In this document: positions 8,333 to 16,691 of the stretch, piece by piece
Layout: every line of letters begins with the position of its first letter
How positions within the stretch are numbered: position 1 is the first letter of the stretch
Assembly: GCA_947085845.1 (NCBI GenBank)
Contig: CAMTXO010000002.1
Span: 510,048 to 574,047 of the forward strand
Direction of reading: 5' to 3'
DNA: 64,000 nucleotides
Origin: JACPYF01 sp947085845
GTDB taxonomy: Bacteria; Patescibacteriota; Saccharimonadia; Saccharimonadales; Saccharimonadaceae
Translations under genes and position numbers: made by a program
Notes under the pieces: generated by a model
Database searches by the model: none
The model's input: the letters and a program-made list of their open reading frames with translations, nothing else
What the model was told of the DNA's origin: nothing

Positions 8333-9076
8333 GTGAAACAACGACTAGATCAAGCACTTGTAGAAAAAGGGCTTGTTGCGTCGCGCTCGCAAGCCGAGAG
8401 CTTTATACGTCTAGGTAAGGTGACAGTTGATGGCAAGGTAGTGCAAAAACCCGGCTTTTTTGTGACAGATACAGCTAAGCTAAAACTAAATCAAAAAGAG
8501 CAATATGTTTCACGTGCCGGCATGAAACTAGCAAGTGTTGCCGAAGCTTTGAAGCTAGATTTTAGGGAAAAAACAGTGCTAGATGTCGGCTCAAGTACTG
8601 GTGGATTCACAGACTATTCACTCAAAAGAGGTGCAAAAAAAGTGTTCGCTGTTGATGTTGGTACAGATCAATTGCATCCAAGCCTTCAAGGTCATTCGAA
8701 AATTGAACTACATGAAAAAACCGATATTCGTGATGTTTCAGTTGCGCCAGAAGAGCGAGTGGTAGTACTGCCAAAAGCTCCCGATATTATTTTGATCGAC
8801 GTCAGCTTTATTAGCCTTCGGGAAATTTTACCTCATATTTCTAAACATATAGCCGGTGACAATACGATTGTTGCAGCAATGTTTAAGCCACAGTTCGAGG
8901 CCGGCTTTGGCCAATCTCACAAAGGGGTTATCAAAAATGATTCAGTTCGCCGTCAGATATTAAAAGATTTTGAGACTTGGGTGCGTAAAGAATTCGTTAT
9001 TATAGACAAACGGGACAGCGATGTTAGTGGCGCGAAAGGAAATCAAGAGCGCTTCTACCTACTGAATAAGTCCTAG
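8333..9076 (+). CDS. tlyA: TlyA-family rRNA 2'-O-methyltransferase
   Basis: Predicted SAM-dependent 2'-O-methyltransferase of rRNA (16S/23S cytidines in mycobacteria). An S4 RNA-binding domain fills residues 1-60 (RLDQALVEKGLVASRSQAES). An FtsJ/RrmJ-type Rossmann domain follows with SAM motif VLDVGSSTGGFTD at about 82-94 and a DVSFISL strand around the catalytic Asp. It starts at GTG directly after the efp stop codon, with AAAAAGGA about 10 nt upstream, so it is translationally coupled. At 247 residues it has normal length. Confidence 0.92.
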   Translation: MKQRLDQALVEKGLVASRSQAESFIRLGKVTVDGKVVQKPGFFVTDTAKLKLNQKEQYVSRAGMKLASVAEALKLDFREKTVLDVGSSTGGFTDYSLKRGAKKVFAVDVGTDQLHPSLQGHSKIELHEKTDIRDVSVAPEERVVVLPKAPDIILIDVSFISLREILPHISKHIAGDNTIVAAMFKPQFEAGFGQSHKGVIKNDSVRRQILKDFETWVRKEFVIIDKRDSDVSGAKGNQERFYLLNKS

Positions 9077-9198
9077 ACCACAAATATAAGTATTATCAAA
9101 AAACGTTGTAGAATATACAAAAACGGTTGTGCTTAGATATCAGGGGAGTAGCATAGAAGTAGGTATATAAAACATTAACATCAAAACGGTACGTAAAA

Positions 9199-9939
9199 AT
9201 GAACCACCTTACTCTAGTCAAACCATCAACCGAGAAATTGCCGGCGGATGAGAGATTAGACAAGGAAAATGAGACCGAAGAACATTTTCTGACGGCATTT
9301 GATGAAATTATCGAAGGTGTAAAAAAGCAAAAAATCCCTCTGCATAGCCACGAAGTTGGGCCAATCGGGAAAGACCACAAGGGTGTTGCGAGTATTCTTG
9401 AGTCTATGTCTGACAATAGTGCCAGTTATATTGAAGTGTCAGCTCCAGATCACGATGGCAACTCACGACATTTGCTGGTGGTTAAACGTAGTAAAGATTC
9501 CGAATCGATTATGACTTTTGTCAGCGTAAAAACGAGCGATGCTGATATAAAATGCATCCGAATGTTTCAAGAAATAGTCGATGAAGAGGCTGGTTTCAAC
9601 AATCAAGTCGATATCACTTTCGACCCAGCTACAACGAATATTACAAATTTTATTTCCCAATCACAGATAGGTGGTGTGCGTGATTACGAAAATACCTATA
9701 TTCAAAGAAGCTATAGCAGGAAAAGTAGATACGAGAGAACAGAAAAAGCTCTACTATTGGTTGATAGTTTGGTAAATAAAGCTGCCTCATGCCCTATAGA
9801 AGAAGCATTTTCTAGTTCTACAACTGAGGAAACCGATAGAATAAAAGCCAATGTTGGCGGTAAAGGGCGCATACGAGCATTTGGATCTGCTGTAATGCAT
9901 TTCTCCGATTTTTATCGTCAGCAACGGCACGCTGCCTAA
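9199..9939 (+). CDS. Hypothetical protein
   Basis: A 246-residue soluble protein of unknown family. The charged N-terminal ~45 residues look disordered. The middle (about 70-160) looks alpha/beta, with alternating strands such as ASYIEVSAPD, HLLVVKR and IMTFVSVK. The C-terminal third is helical with a basic patch SRKSRYERT. There are no membrane segments or recognisable catalytic motifs. The last 4 nt overlap the convergent ychF gene. A TATAAA lies about 30 nt upstream and there is no Shine-Dalgarno site. Codon use looks like the neighbouring accessory genes at 11-14 kb, which are also unrecognised and rich in acidic residues. Confidence 0.7.
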   Translation: MNHLTLVKPSTEKLPADERLDKENETEEHFLTAFDEIIEGVKKQKIPLHSHEVGPIGKDHKGVASILESMSDNSASYIEVSAPDHDGNSRHLLVVKRSKDSESIMTFVSVKTSDADIKCIRMFQEIVDEEAGFNNQVDITFDPATTNITNFISQSQIGGVRDYENTYIQRSYSRKSRYERTEKALLLVDSLVNKAASCPIEEAFSSSTTEETDRIKANVGGKGRIRAFGSAVMHFSDFYRQQRHAA

Positions 9940-10991
9940 ACGTTAAAGCGAAACTCAACTACATCACCAGGTTGCATGACATAGTCTTTGCCTTCTGTCC
10001 GAATTTTGCCTGCAGCTTTTGCTGCTGTTTCGCTTCCAGCAGCAATTAAATCGTCAAAATCAACAACTTGGGCGGCTATAAAGCCTCGTTCAAAATCAGT
10101 ATGAATAACGCCAGCAGCTTGTGGTGCGCTGTAACCTTTTTTAATAGTCCAAGCACGCACTTCTTTTGGTCCTGCAGTTAAATAACTTTGCAACCCTAGC
10201 GTGTCGTATGCTGCGTGAATTAACTGAGGTAGACCAGCCTCTTTTACGCCATAGCTTTCTAGCAGTTCAGTAGCTTCATTTGGAGCAAGCCCTTTTAGCT
10301 CTTCCTCTAATTTTGCGCATACAAATGCAGCTTTTGCTGGAGCAACTTGGTCGCGTAGGGTTTGTTTTTTCGTGTCGTCGGCAAGTGTTTCTTCATCAAC
10401 ATTGAACAAATAAATTATTGGTTTTGTTGAAAGTAGCTGAGCATCAACGTGTGGGAGGTTGAGAAGTTGACCTTTTTCTAGCATTTCCTTGGCTTTTAAT
10501 AAGTTGTCGGCTTCTTTTTTTGCATCTGGCTTTGACTTAGCTTCTTTTTGCAATTTTGGTAGCATTTTATCGATTGTTTGGATGTCTGCTAGAGCAAGCT
10601 CGGTGTTAATTGTTTCTATGTCACGAACTGGATCATGCTTTTCATCGACATGTACAACATCACTATCGCTAAAAGCTCGAACTACATGCACCACTGCGTC
10701 ACACTCTCGAATATTAGCAAGAAACTTGTTGCCTAGCCCTTCACCTTTGCTGGCACCTGCTACGAGGCCTGCAATATCGACGAAAGTGACGGTTGCGGGG
10801 AGTATTTTTTGTGAGCCGTATACATTTTTTAACCTCTCAAGACGTTCGTCAGGAACCGGGACTATTCCGGTATTTGGCTCTATTGTAGCAAAAGGGTAGT
10901 TAGCTGCCAGTGCATTCGCATCTGTCAGTGCATTAAATAAGGTGGACTTACCGACATTTGGTAAACCGATGATTCCAATTGATAAAGCCAT
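9936..10991 (-). CDS. ychF: Redox-regulated ATPase YchF (Obg-related, OLA1 family)
   Basis: Ribosome-associated P-loop NTPase that prefers ATP. It has G1 GLPNVGKS at residues 9-16, the G3 region VDIAGLVAGASKGEGLG, an altered G4 (FNVDE) typical of the family, a helical insertion, and a C-terminal TGS domain ending GDVVEFRFNV. I start it at the ATG at 10991 (MALSIGIIGLPN), giving 351 residues. The frame is open for 28 more codons upstream, but these are hydrophobic and unlike the family. A TGGTATACT element ends 6 nt before this ATG, so the mRNA is predicted to be leaderless. Confidence 0.95.
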   Translation of the reverse strand: MALSIGIIGLPNVGKSTLFNALTDANALAANYPFATIEPNTGIVPVPDERLERLKNVYGSQKILPATVTFVDIAGLVAGASKGEGLGNKFLANIRECDAVVHVVRAFSDSDVVHVDEKHDPVRDIETINTELALADIQTIDKMLPKLQKEAKSKPDAKKEADNLLKAKEMLEKGQLLNLPHVDAQLLSTKPIIYLFNVDEETLADDTKKQTLRDQVAPAKAAFVCAKLEEELKGLAPNEATELLESYGVKEAGLPQLIHAAYDTLGLQSYLTAGPKEVRAWTIKKGYSAPQAAGVIHTDFERGFIAAQVVDFDDLIAAGSETAAKAAGKIRTEGKDYVMQPGDVVEFRFNV

Positions 10992-10997
10992 CAATAC

Positions 10998-11006
10998 AGT
11001 ATACCA
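10998..11006 (-). promoter_or_regulatory. Extended -10 promoter of ychF
   Basis: Reading leftward: TGGTATACT, then 6 nt, then ATG at 10991. The predicted transcription start is the A of the start codon. Confidence 0.6.
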
Positions 11007-11115
11007 AAGTACTACCTCTTGCAAAAACATAAGAAATATGGTATGTTTATAACTGAAGAACACCACAAAAAACAAAAAAAGTAAAAACGTTCAAAAGAAA
11101 GCATAGGACACGGGT

Positions 11116-13014
11116 ATGGAAACCTTAATGTCACCACCAAAATCCGAGCTCGAAAAACCAGAAGCTGGTGAAGATACACCATCAACTTATGGCAATAGCG
11201 GCTTTATGGGCTGGTTTAAACGACTAAAAGGAGTTGAGCATAAGGAGGAGAGCGTCGACAATCATCAAGAAGCTTCCTCTAGAGAGGGTTTAACAAGTGA
11301 AGAGCGACTTTTTGGAATAATCGAAGAGTTCAACCAAAGTCAAGAAAGAGACAAAGAGCTCAATATACAGTCCAGAGAAGCTATTCTTAGCGATAGTACT
11401 CATATTGAGAACCAAGAGGTAAGTTTCATTGATCAACGAGAGCGCGGTCACTTGGGGGTTAATTTAAAACTAACTCAACAGCAGTTTGAAAAACTTGTAC
11501 CGTCTTTGCAGGCTGCCTACGAAAGAACAGCCGATAGTGGACTAATAGGCGGCGATAACAACGTTACACGCGACAGCATACAGTACGAAAGTTTTGATGG
11601 CGAGGATGACTTTACGGTATGTGAGGCATATAAGGTTGACTACAACGGTATGACAATTAAAGTTGCTAGTCCTCCAAAGAGCGGTATGACAGGGGAATAC
11701 GAGAAACGCGCGGCTATAGGGCTTGTTTGTATAGAAATACCATACAGTAAAAAATCAGAAGAACACCTCCGTGACGTCGAGGAAACCTTAAACGATATCA
11801 TGATAAATGTGTTGGGAGTGCCCGAAGGTCTATCTGTACCTACACCCGAAGCAGAACGTCAGTACAAGGAGTTTAGGTATCGCTGGCACCACAAATTGCC
11901 TGAAGGTCCAATGGACGCCGAAAAGTCCCAAGAAGCAGAGTCTTTAGAGCGTCGTGAAGTTTTTCCAGGTTACCATACAATGGTATCGGAAGGTAAGCAC
12001 GAAGAGTACGAGGAAGAATACGGCGAGTTTGCCAGCTTTCATAAAATTGCATCAACACAAACCCTTGGGAAGATACTACAAGGCTATGGCCTGATGTCAT
12101 CTCATGAGCGTTTTCGTAGGGGTATGTTGCTCCATGGCATGTCTACCTCGGATGATTTTAATACCGGTGGCGCGGATAGTGTTTTTGTACGAACGTATTT
12201 GGAAGGTGCTCATACTGTACTAGATTCACACAAGTCGGTATCTGCTTCTGCGTTGTTGGTGTTTGAGCCTGAAATATTCGACAGAACAGACTGGTACTCT
12301 TATTCATCCGATCAATACGGTCGTACATCAGAGACAGTTTTTAAAGATAGACAATCACCAGAAGATTTGTTCGTAACGCAAAAAAATCCTGATCATGGCT
12401 ACACGACAAATAACGAACAGATGTTTCGGACTGGCGTTGCCCTGGAGCATATTAAAGCAATTGCTAGTTCTGAAAATGAACATCTAAAAAGAAGGGTAGC
12501 AGAAGCTTTAAACAAGAGCGATGAAGATATAAACGCTCTATGGAAGGCAGGCCCAGATGCAGTTAGAGGAGCGATAAAAGACGAGCAATCTTTGGATAGT
12601 ATTGATGTTGATTCATTCCTATACGATTTAAAAGCTGACTACAGGCTTAATCTCATAGACGAGCTTCATGAGCAAGGCATACATGAGGTAAACGGTAAGC
12701 CCATTGAAGAGTTCGTCGTTGCTGTCAAAAATCTAGATGATTTAGTAGATATTACACATGATCGTGAGCCTAGATCAAGCATAAAGGAAGTCGAGCCAGA
12801 AGAAGTTCAAGAAGAGCCGAAAGAAGCACTGGTGGCGCATGAGGAAGCTCCAGAGAAAATTATCATAGATGAGGATGAATTAAATCTAGGTTATGATCCT
12901 TACATGTACCAGCCTCCAGTTCTGTATCCCGAGCACGATTTTTTAGAGGATGACCTTTTTGATTTTGATTATAAAGAATCAAAGATTGATACAAAAACAA
13001 AGGAGAAATTATGA
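11116..13014 (+). CDS. Large unknown protein with ADP-ribosyltransferase-like motifs
   Basis: A 632-residue soluble, acidic protein of no family I can name. Residues 1-110 look disordered, 115-250 look alpha/beta, and the last ~80 are very acidic. The middle has the order of motifs seen in ADP-ribosyltransferase folds: FHKIASTQTLGKILQGYGL (His309) like the first ART strand and helix, DSVFVRTY (~354-361), a strand SASALLVFEP, and NEQMFRTGVALEHIKAI (Glu434) like the catalytic-Glu segment. This resemblance is my inference from pattern only. It is first of a tight three-gene run, overlapping the next gene by 4 nt, with an ADP-ribosylglycohydrolase 1.6 kb downstream. Confidence 0.75.
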   Translation: METLMSPPKSELEKPEAGEDTPSTYGNSGFMGWFKRLKGVEHKEESVDNHQEASSREGLTSEERLFGIIEEFNQSQERDKELNIQSREAILSDSTHIENQEVSFIDQRERGHLGVNLKLTQQQFEKLVPSLQAAYERTADSGLIGGDNNVTRDSIQYESFDGEDDFTVCEAYKVDYNGMTIKVASPPKSGMTGEYEKRAAIGLVCIEIPYSKKSEEHLRDVEETLNDIMINVLGVPEGLSVPTPEAERQYKEFRYRWHHKLPEGPMDAEKSQEAESLERREVFPGYHTMVSEGKHEEYEEEYGEFASFHKIASTQTLGKILQGYGLMSSHERFRRGMLLHGMSTSDDFNTGGADSVFVRTYLEGAHTVLDSHKSVSASALLVFEPEIFDRTDWYSYSSDQYGRTSETVFKDRQSPEDLFVTQKNPDHGYTTNNEQMFRTGVALEHIKAIASSENEHLKRRVAEALNKSDEDINALWKAGPDAVRGAIKDEQSLDSIDVDSFLYDLKADYRLNLIDELHEQGIHEVNGKPIEEFVVAVKNLDDLVDITHDREPRSSIKEVEPEEVQEEPKEALVAHEEAPEKIIIDEDELNLGYDPYMYQPPVLYPEHDFLEDDLFDFDYKESKIDTKTKEKL

Positions 13015-13394
13015 AAAATATAAATGAAACTCGACCAGCATTTGAACGTGAAGATAATCGAGAAAGATTTCCGGCACCAGTTTACTACGTCGAGTCGCCA
13101 ACTGACGATACAGTCTTAGTCGGCATAGGAGTTCAGTTACGTGGAGATATGTTGACTTGGTTTGACACAGTTAAAGAAAGAACTATGTTAGTAGATAAAA
13201 TAATAGAAGAAAGTCCAAAGAGTTTTATTTTTCAAAGAGACCGTCAAGAAGGGGGTGATGCCTATTCGTTTCAACCAATGACCCTTGAGATATACAGCTC
13301 GTCAGTTCAAAAACAACTTATTGATGGTAAAACCTTTCAGAATCAAGATGCAATGATAGAGGCTTTCTTGGAGACTCAAAACGATGCCTGGTGA
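13011..13394 (+). CDS. Hypothetical protein, accessory operon
   Basis: 127 residues, not recognised. It looks like a single alpha/beta domain: strands APVYYVES and TVLVGIGVQL, helices around MLTWFDTVKERTMLVDKIIEE and the C-terminal ~20 residues. No cysteines, signal peptide or membrane segment. It is coupled to the 632-residue protein by an ATGA overlap and overlaps the next gene by 11 nt, so the three products are probably made together and may form a complex. An AAGGAG precedes the ATG within the upstream gene. Confidence 0.75.
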   Translation: MKNINETRPAFEREDNRERFPAPVYYVESPTDDTVLVGIGVQLRGDMLTWFDTVKERTMLVDKIIEESPKSFIFQRDRQEGGDAYSFQPMTLEIYSSSVQKQLIDGKTFQNQDAMIEAFLETQNDAW

Positions 13395-14532
13395 AATAAT
13401 GCCACAAACTAACCTCGCTAGTTCAACCGAACTCGCAAAATCACAAGAGGCTGCAGTTGATCGTATATTTGACGCGCCTGTACAAAAATCAGCAACAACT
13501 CTTGAATTTAACACAGAAGAGCCTGGTGGACTAGAATTACGACCCGACCATGTCTTGGAATTTGAAGTCCCCGAAAATATGAAGGGTAGAGTTGTGAGAG
13601 ATGTAGTCTTGCAACATCGAAAAGCAGAAGAGCATCGTGTTGGCACCGAGAAGCACGATCCATCTGGTGCGTATAGTCGAGTAGAATTACACGACACCAC
13701 AACAGACCAATGGGTACGTTGGAAAGATCCAGCCGGTTATAATTCTGATAAATATGCTGAATGGCGCTCAGCGGGTGATCCAGAATACGAGGTATTACAT
13801 GATTGGGTTGCTACTGTTGGTACAATCAAACCCGATAAAATACGTGTTACAAATGTTGGTAAAGACCCAGAAATGAGTATTTCCCAGATACATCAACTAG
13901 ACATTGTATTTTTCCCTGAGCTCGATAATGTTGAACTTCAGGAGCAAATATACACGCCAGGTACAGAATTTATAGATATAGAAAAGGGCAAGACGTTACC
14001 TCGCTATGGAGGAGGAGAGCGCACTAGGGGTAAGTACGAAAATGCTATAAGGTTAAATGGGTATGGACAGCCAAACGGTTTTGAATTGTGCAATGACCCT
14101 GGTCAAGGGGTTGAGGTTTCTGACGGTGCAGTATATATAGACTTAGATCCATCAAAAAAACTTGTTCAAGTTGAAATTGCAGCTGGGGATACAGAAAATC
14201 TACAAGGTATTTCAGACAGCTCAGGTAAATCAATGAGACTTGGTTGGGCGAAGCTGTGGGTTGGGATACAAAAAGCTGACTCCGGAAGTGTGGAATGGTT
14301 TATCTCAAAGGCCAATGTACCGCCTCAGGGAGTTATTGCTGGTGGACCAGAGTTGGAGCATACTATGATTCAGGAGGGAGACAAACTGGTAATTGAGTCT
14401 CGTGATGATGCTACATATATTATGGGTTGGCGTATTGCCTATGAAAAAGCCGAGGCTGAGTCAGAAGTAAAATCGCAAGAAAAACCGAAACGTAAACTCA
14501 ATCTTCATACACTCTTTCGGCGCTATAGATAG
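13384..14532 (+). CDS. Hypothetical beta-rich protein, accessory operon
   Basis: 382 residues of unknown family. A short disordered N-terminus is followed by mostly beta-type sequence. It includes a segment with many W/Y/D residues (TTDQWVRWKDPAGY, residues ~101-114) and a C-terminal stretch (about 185-355) that reads like a beta-sandwich, with KLVQVEIAAGD, AKLWVGIQKAD and YIMGWRIAYEKA. The end is basic (KPKRKLNLHTLFRRYR). No signal peptide, so it is probably cytoplasmic. GGAG precedes the ATG by about 10 nt; a second ATG lies at 13399. It is the last gene of the three-gene run. Confidence 0.72.
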   Translation: MPGEIMPQTNLASSTELAKSQEAAVDRIFDAPVQKSATTLEFNTEEPGGLELRPDHVLEFEVPENMKGRVVRDVVLQHRKAEEHRVGTEKHDPSGAYSRVELHDTTTDQWVRWKDPAGYNSDKYAEWRSAGDPEYEVLHDWVATVGTIKPDKIRVTNVGKDPEMSISQIHQLDIVFFPELDNVELQEQIYTPGTEFIDIEKGKTLPRYGGGERTRGKYENAIRLNGYGQPNGFELCNDPGQGVEVSDGAVYIDLDPSKKLVQVEIAAGDTENLQGISDSSGKSMRLGWAKLWVGIQKADSGSVEWFISKANVPPQGVIAGGPELEHTMIQEGDKLVIESRDDATYIMGWRIAYEKAEAESEVKSQEKPKRKLNLHTLFRRYR

Positions 14533-14561
14533 TTGATATTATAAACTTTTTATGTTATAAT
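14533..14561 (+). promoter_or_regulatory. Promoter of the ADP-ribosylglycohydrolase gene
   Basis: TTGATA (14533-14538), 17-nt spacer, TATAAT (14556-14561) preceded by TGT. The -35 starts right at the preceding stop codon. It closely resembles the promoter at 15597. Confidence 0.8.
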
Positions 14562-14593
14562 TTTATGTAAGTTTGCCAAATAAAGGAGTTTTA

Positions 14594-15583
14594 ATGACAC
14601 GTAAGGAACGGGCTCAGGGATCTATGATCGGTGGGGCGTATGGAGACAGCCTAGGTGCGGCTGTTGAGTTTATGTCGTCTAAAAAGATCAAAAAGGAGTT
14701 CGGAGACCAAGGTATTACAGAACTTGTCCCTGTGTATGGTGAGGTTGGTAATATAACCGATGACACACAAATGGCCATTGCAACCGCAGAGGGTATACTC
14801 AACACCCCTCAGGGATTTACATCAGATCAGAATATACTAATACAAAATATCTGGCACTCATATCTCAAATGGTTTGATACACAGTTTGAAGAAGATCAAG
14901 CTCGTGCTCCAGGGAGTACTTGCCTGAAAGCCCTCGGCTCGGGTGCTATGGGAACAGTTGGTAAATCACTCAATAAGAGCCCTGGGTGCGGTGCTATTAT
15001 GCGTGTACACCCCGTAGGACTTGCCATAAGTGATCCAGACGAGTCTTTTGAGCTTGGAATGGCAAGCGGGGCTATAACTCACGGTCATCCAGATGCATAC
15101 ATACCAGCAGGTTTTTTGAGCTCACTTACCTCAGAAATTATGAATGGCAGAGAATTCATCAACGCATTAGATGCTGTCCATGAAAGGCTTAAGAAATTGC
15201 CTCGTAAAAAGGCGCAAGGAACACTCAGAGCAATAGAAAAAGCTGTTTCTACAAACAACGTTAAGGATACGTTTGAGACAATTGATAACGAAGTTGGAGG
15301 CACTGGAGGCTGGGCTGGACATGATGCACTAGGAATAGGAATATTTGCAGTTATTCAAGCTAATCAAGATCCTTTAGAGGCTGTGAGAATCGCAGTCAAC
15401 CATAGCGGCGACAGCGACAGCACAGGATCTATTGCTGGAGTAATAACTGGGGCAATTCACGGCTCTGAAATGTTTATCAAGGCTTTGGAAGATCAAGATG
15501 TTACTCTAGAGCACGAAGACTACTTGGATGACCTAGCGGCGGAATTGTCAGAAGTTCCAATGAGCTTCGAAAGTACGTCCTAA
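14594..15583 (+). CDS. ADP-ribosylglycohydrolase (DraG/ARH family)
   Basis: Predicted to cleave ADP-ribose from modified proteins, nucleic acids or small molecules with a two-Mg2+ centre. The family metal motifs are intact: GAYGDSLGA near residue 15, TDDT at 55-58, GHPDAYIPAG in the middle, and HSGDSDSTG at 270-278. At 329 residues it has normal length and is all-helical in character. I start at ATG 14594 because AAAGGAG lies 6 nt before it; an in-frame TTG at 14573 has no such site. It has its own strong promoter downstream of the three-gene block with the ART-like protein, suggesting a writer/eraser pair (inference). Confidence 0.9.
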   Translation: MTRKERAQGSMIGGAYGDSLGAAVEFMSSKKIKKEFGDQGITELVPVYGEVGNITDDTQMAIATAEGILNTPQGFTSDQNILIQNIWHSYLKWFDTQFEEDQARAPGSTCLKALGSGAMGTVGKSLNKSPGCGAIMRVHPVGLAISDPDESFELGMASGAITHGHPDAYIPAGFLSSLTSEIMNGREFINALDAVHERLKKLPRKKAQGTLRAIEKAVSTNNVKDTFETIDNEVGGTGGWAGHDALGIGIFAVIQANQDPLEAVRIAVNHSGDSDSTGSIAGVITGAIHGSEMFIKALEDQDVTLEHEDYLDDLAAELSEVPMSFESTS

Positions 15584-15596
15584 CTCTTCTTAGATA

Positions 15597-15625
15597 TTGA
15601 TTTTTTATAGTTTTTATGTTAAAGT
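15597..15625 (+). promoter_or_regulatory. Promoter of the GGDEF gene
   Basis: TTGATT (15597-15602), 17-nt spacer, TAAAGT (15620-15625) preceded by TGT. Predicted start near 15632, one base before the ATG. Confidence 0.65.
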
Positions 15626-15632
15626 TGTGCAA

Positions 15633-16424
15633 ATGACTGAAAATATTTCTCAGGATGACGTGGCAAGCTTTGATGAAACAGAGAAAGCTATTGCCGATAT
15701 TACCTCCAGGCATACAGAGGCATTTCTTCAGGAACTGAAAGACGAGGGAATACTCGAGGCAACTAATGGAACAACTCAGTCGGTAAAAGATGCTCTATCT
15801 GGTATGGCTATAGCCCTTGTAGAATACGGAGGAGATGTTTCCGATAAAGGAAGGATTGTACACCCCGAGGGAGAGCAGGAGCGTCGTGAGCTTAAAAGAA
15901 GGCTGCATACAGATACTCTTACTGGGCTTGCAAACTTTGAAGCTCTCAATGCTGCTCTACCTGCTGCAGAGCTAGATCCAAACACAGAGGTTATATTTAT
16001 AGATGCAAATGATTTTGGTCGTATAAATAAAGAAATTTCCGATAGTGCTGGGGATGATGCTATCAAATATATTGCAATGCACTTAGCTGTTACCGCTGAG
16101 GATATTATTGGGACAAGTCAGAGAGTCTTTAGAAAAGGTGGGGACGAATTTGTTATTTTGGCGCCTAAAGATAAAGCTCAAGAGTTGAAATATGCAGTAG
16201 TCTCACAGTATGGATCAGATAGCGACTATGGAGGGATGATCAAAACAGATCAAGGTGATATAGGCTATATTGCGCACAATGATATTATTACGAGTCTATC
16301 GGTCGGAATCGGCCAAACCAAAGACGAAGCCGATAATGACGCTCAAGAATTTAAAAAGATTATTAAACCGCAGCTTCTTATTCCTATAAACATCAATCCA
16401 GACCAAATGCAGCTCAATGTATAG
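15633..16424 (+). CDS. GGDEF-domain diguanylate cyclase
   Basis: Predicted to make cyclic di-GMP from two GTP. A ~90-residue N-terminal helical region without a recognisable sensor domain precedes the GGDEF domain, which starts near DTLTGLANFEAL and has an intact GGDEF at residues 169-173. The inhibitory I-site RxxD is absent: the aligned positions read GTSQ. The 263 residues contain no membrane segment, so it is cytoplasmic. The ATG at 15633 follows the -10 by 7 nt and has no Shine-Dalgarno site, so a leaderless mRNA is predicted. Type IV pili, a classic c-di-GMP target, are encoded nearby. Confidence 0.88.
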   Translation: MTENISQDDVASFDETEKAIADITSRHTEAFLQELKDEGILEATNGTTQSVKDALSGMAIALVEYGGDVSDKGRIVHPEGEQERRELKRRLHTDTLTGLANFEALNAALPAAELDPNTEVIFIDANDFGRINKEISDSAGDDAIKYIAMHLAVTAEDIIGTSQRVFRKGGDEFVILAPKDKAQELKYAVVSQYGSDSDYGGMIKTDQGDIGYIAHNDIITSLSVGIGQTKDEADNDAQEFKKIIKPQLLIPININPDQMQLNV

Positions 16425-16445
16425 CGGTATTAACAGATATAGCAC

Positions 16446-16474
16446 TTGACAAAACACAATTAATGCGATACAAT
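16446..16474 (+). promoter_or_regulatory. Strong promoter of the secreted-protein gene
   Basis: Perfect TTGACA (16446-16451), 17-nt spacer, TACAAT (16469-16474). Predicted start near 16481, giving a leader of about 210 nt. Confidence 0.85.
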
Positions 16475-16517
16475 AAAAGCATTCAGCCGTCTAGTACGAC
16501 TGGAGGTATTTGCCTGT

Positions 16518-16568
16518 ATGTCGAGTATTCGTACTCCATATATGCAGAGTTTTACAATTTGCGTGTAA
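16518..16568 (+). CDS. Possible 16-residue leader peptide
   Basis: ATG at 16518 follows a strong GGAGG (16502-16506) by 11 nt and opens 16 sense codons (MSSIRTPYMQSFTICV) before TAA. It lies in the leader between the promoter and the secreted-protein gene. A hairpin with a TTCG loop (GAGTA/TACTC, 16523-16535) lies within it. It may be a regulatory upstream ORF or a chance frame near a ribosome site. Confidence 0.35.
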   Translation: MSSIRTPYMQSFTICV

Positions 16569-16585
16569 GTATATTTTTATGATAT

Positions 16586-16638
16586 TTCTCTGAGTCGAAC
16601 TGTTGGTTTTAGTAAAATCATTAGTTCGACTCAGAGAA
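16586..16638 (+). promoter_or_regulatory. 16-bp perfect inverted repeat in the leader
   Basis: 16586-16601 and 16623-16638 are perfectly complementary, with a 21-nt loop. No T-run follows, so it is not a terminator. It may be a protein-binding hairpin, an mRNA stabiliser or a DNA operator. Confidence 0.8.
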
Positions 16639-16684
16639 CCTCTCTCTGAGCGCCTCAACCAATCTCTGGTTGAAGCCAGAGAGG
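16639..16684 (+). promoter_or_regulatory. Second leader hairpin reaching the ribosome site
   Basis: CCTCTCT (16639-16645) pairs with AGAGAGG (16678-16684), and TCAACCA (16655-16661) with TGGTTGA (16667-16673). The 3' arm runs into the GAGGAGG Shine-Dalgarno sequence, so folding could control access to the start at 16692. Confidence 0.65.
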
Positions 16685-16691
16685 AGGAATC

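Noticed and set aside
10489..10899. Open frame on the plus strand inside ychF (136 codons)
   Set aside because: Exact shadow of a strongly conserved gene; Ser/Thr/Cys-rich composition and no ribosome site.
10992..11075. 28-residue N-terminal extension of YchF
   Set aside because: Unlike any YchF, and it would lie upstream of the predicted transcription start.
16586..16638. Inverted repeat as insertion-sequence ends or a phage attachment site
   Set aside because: The arms are only 21 nt apart with no transposase or target duplication; a leader hairpin is simpler.
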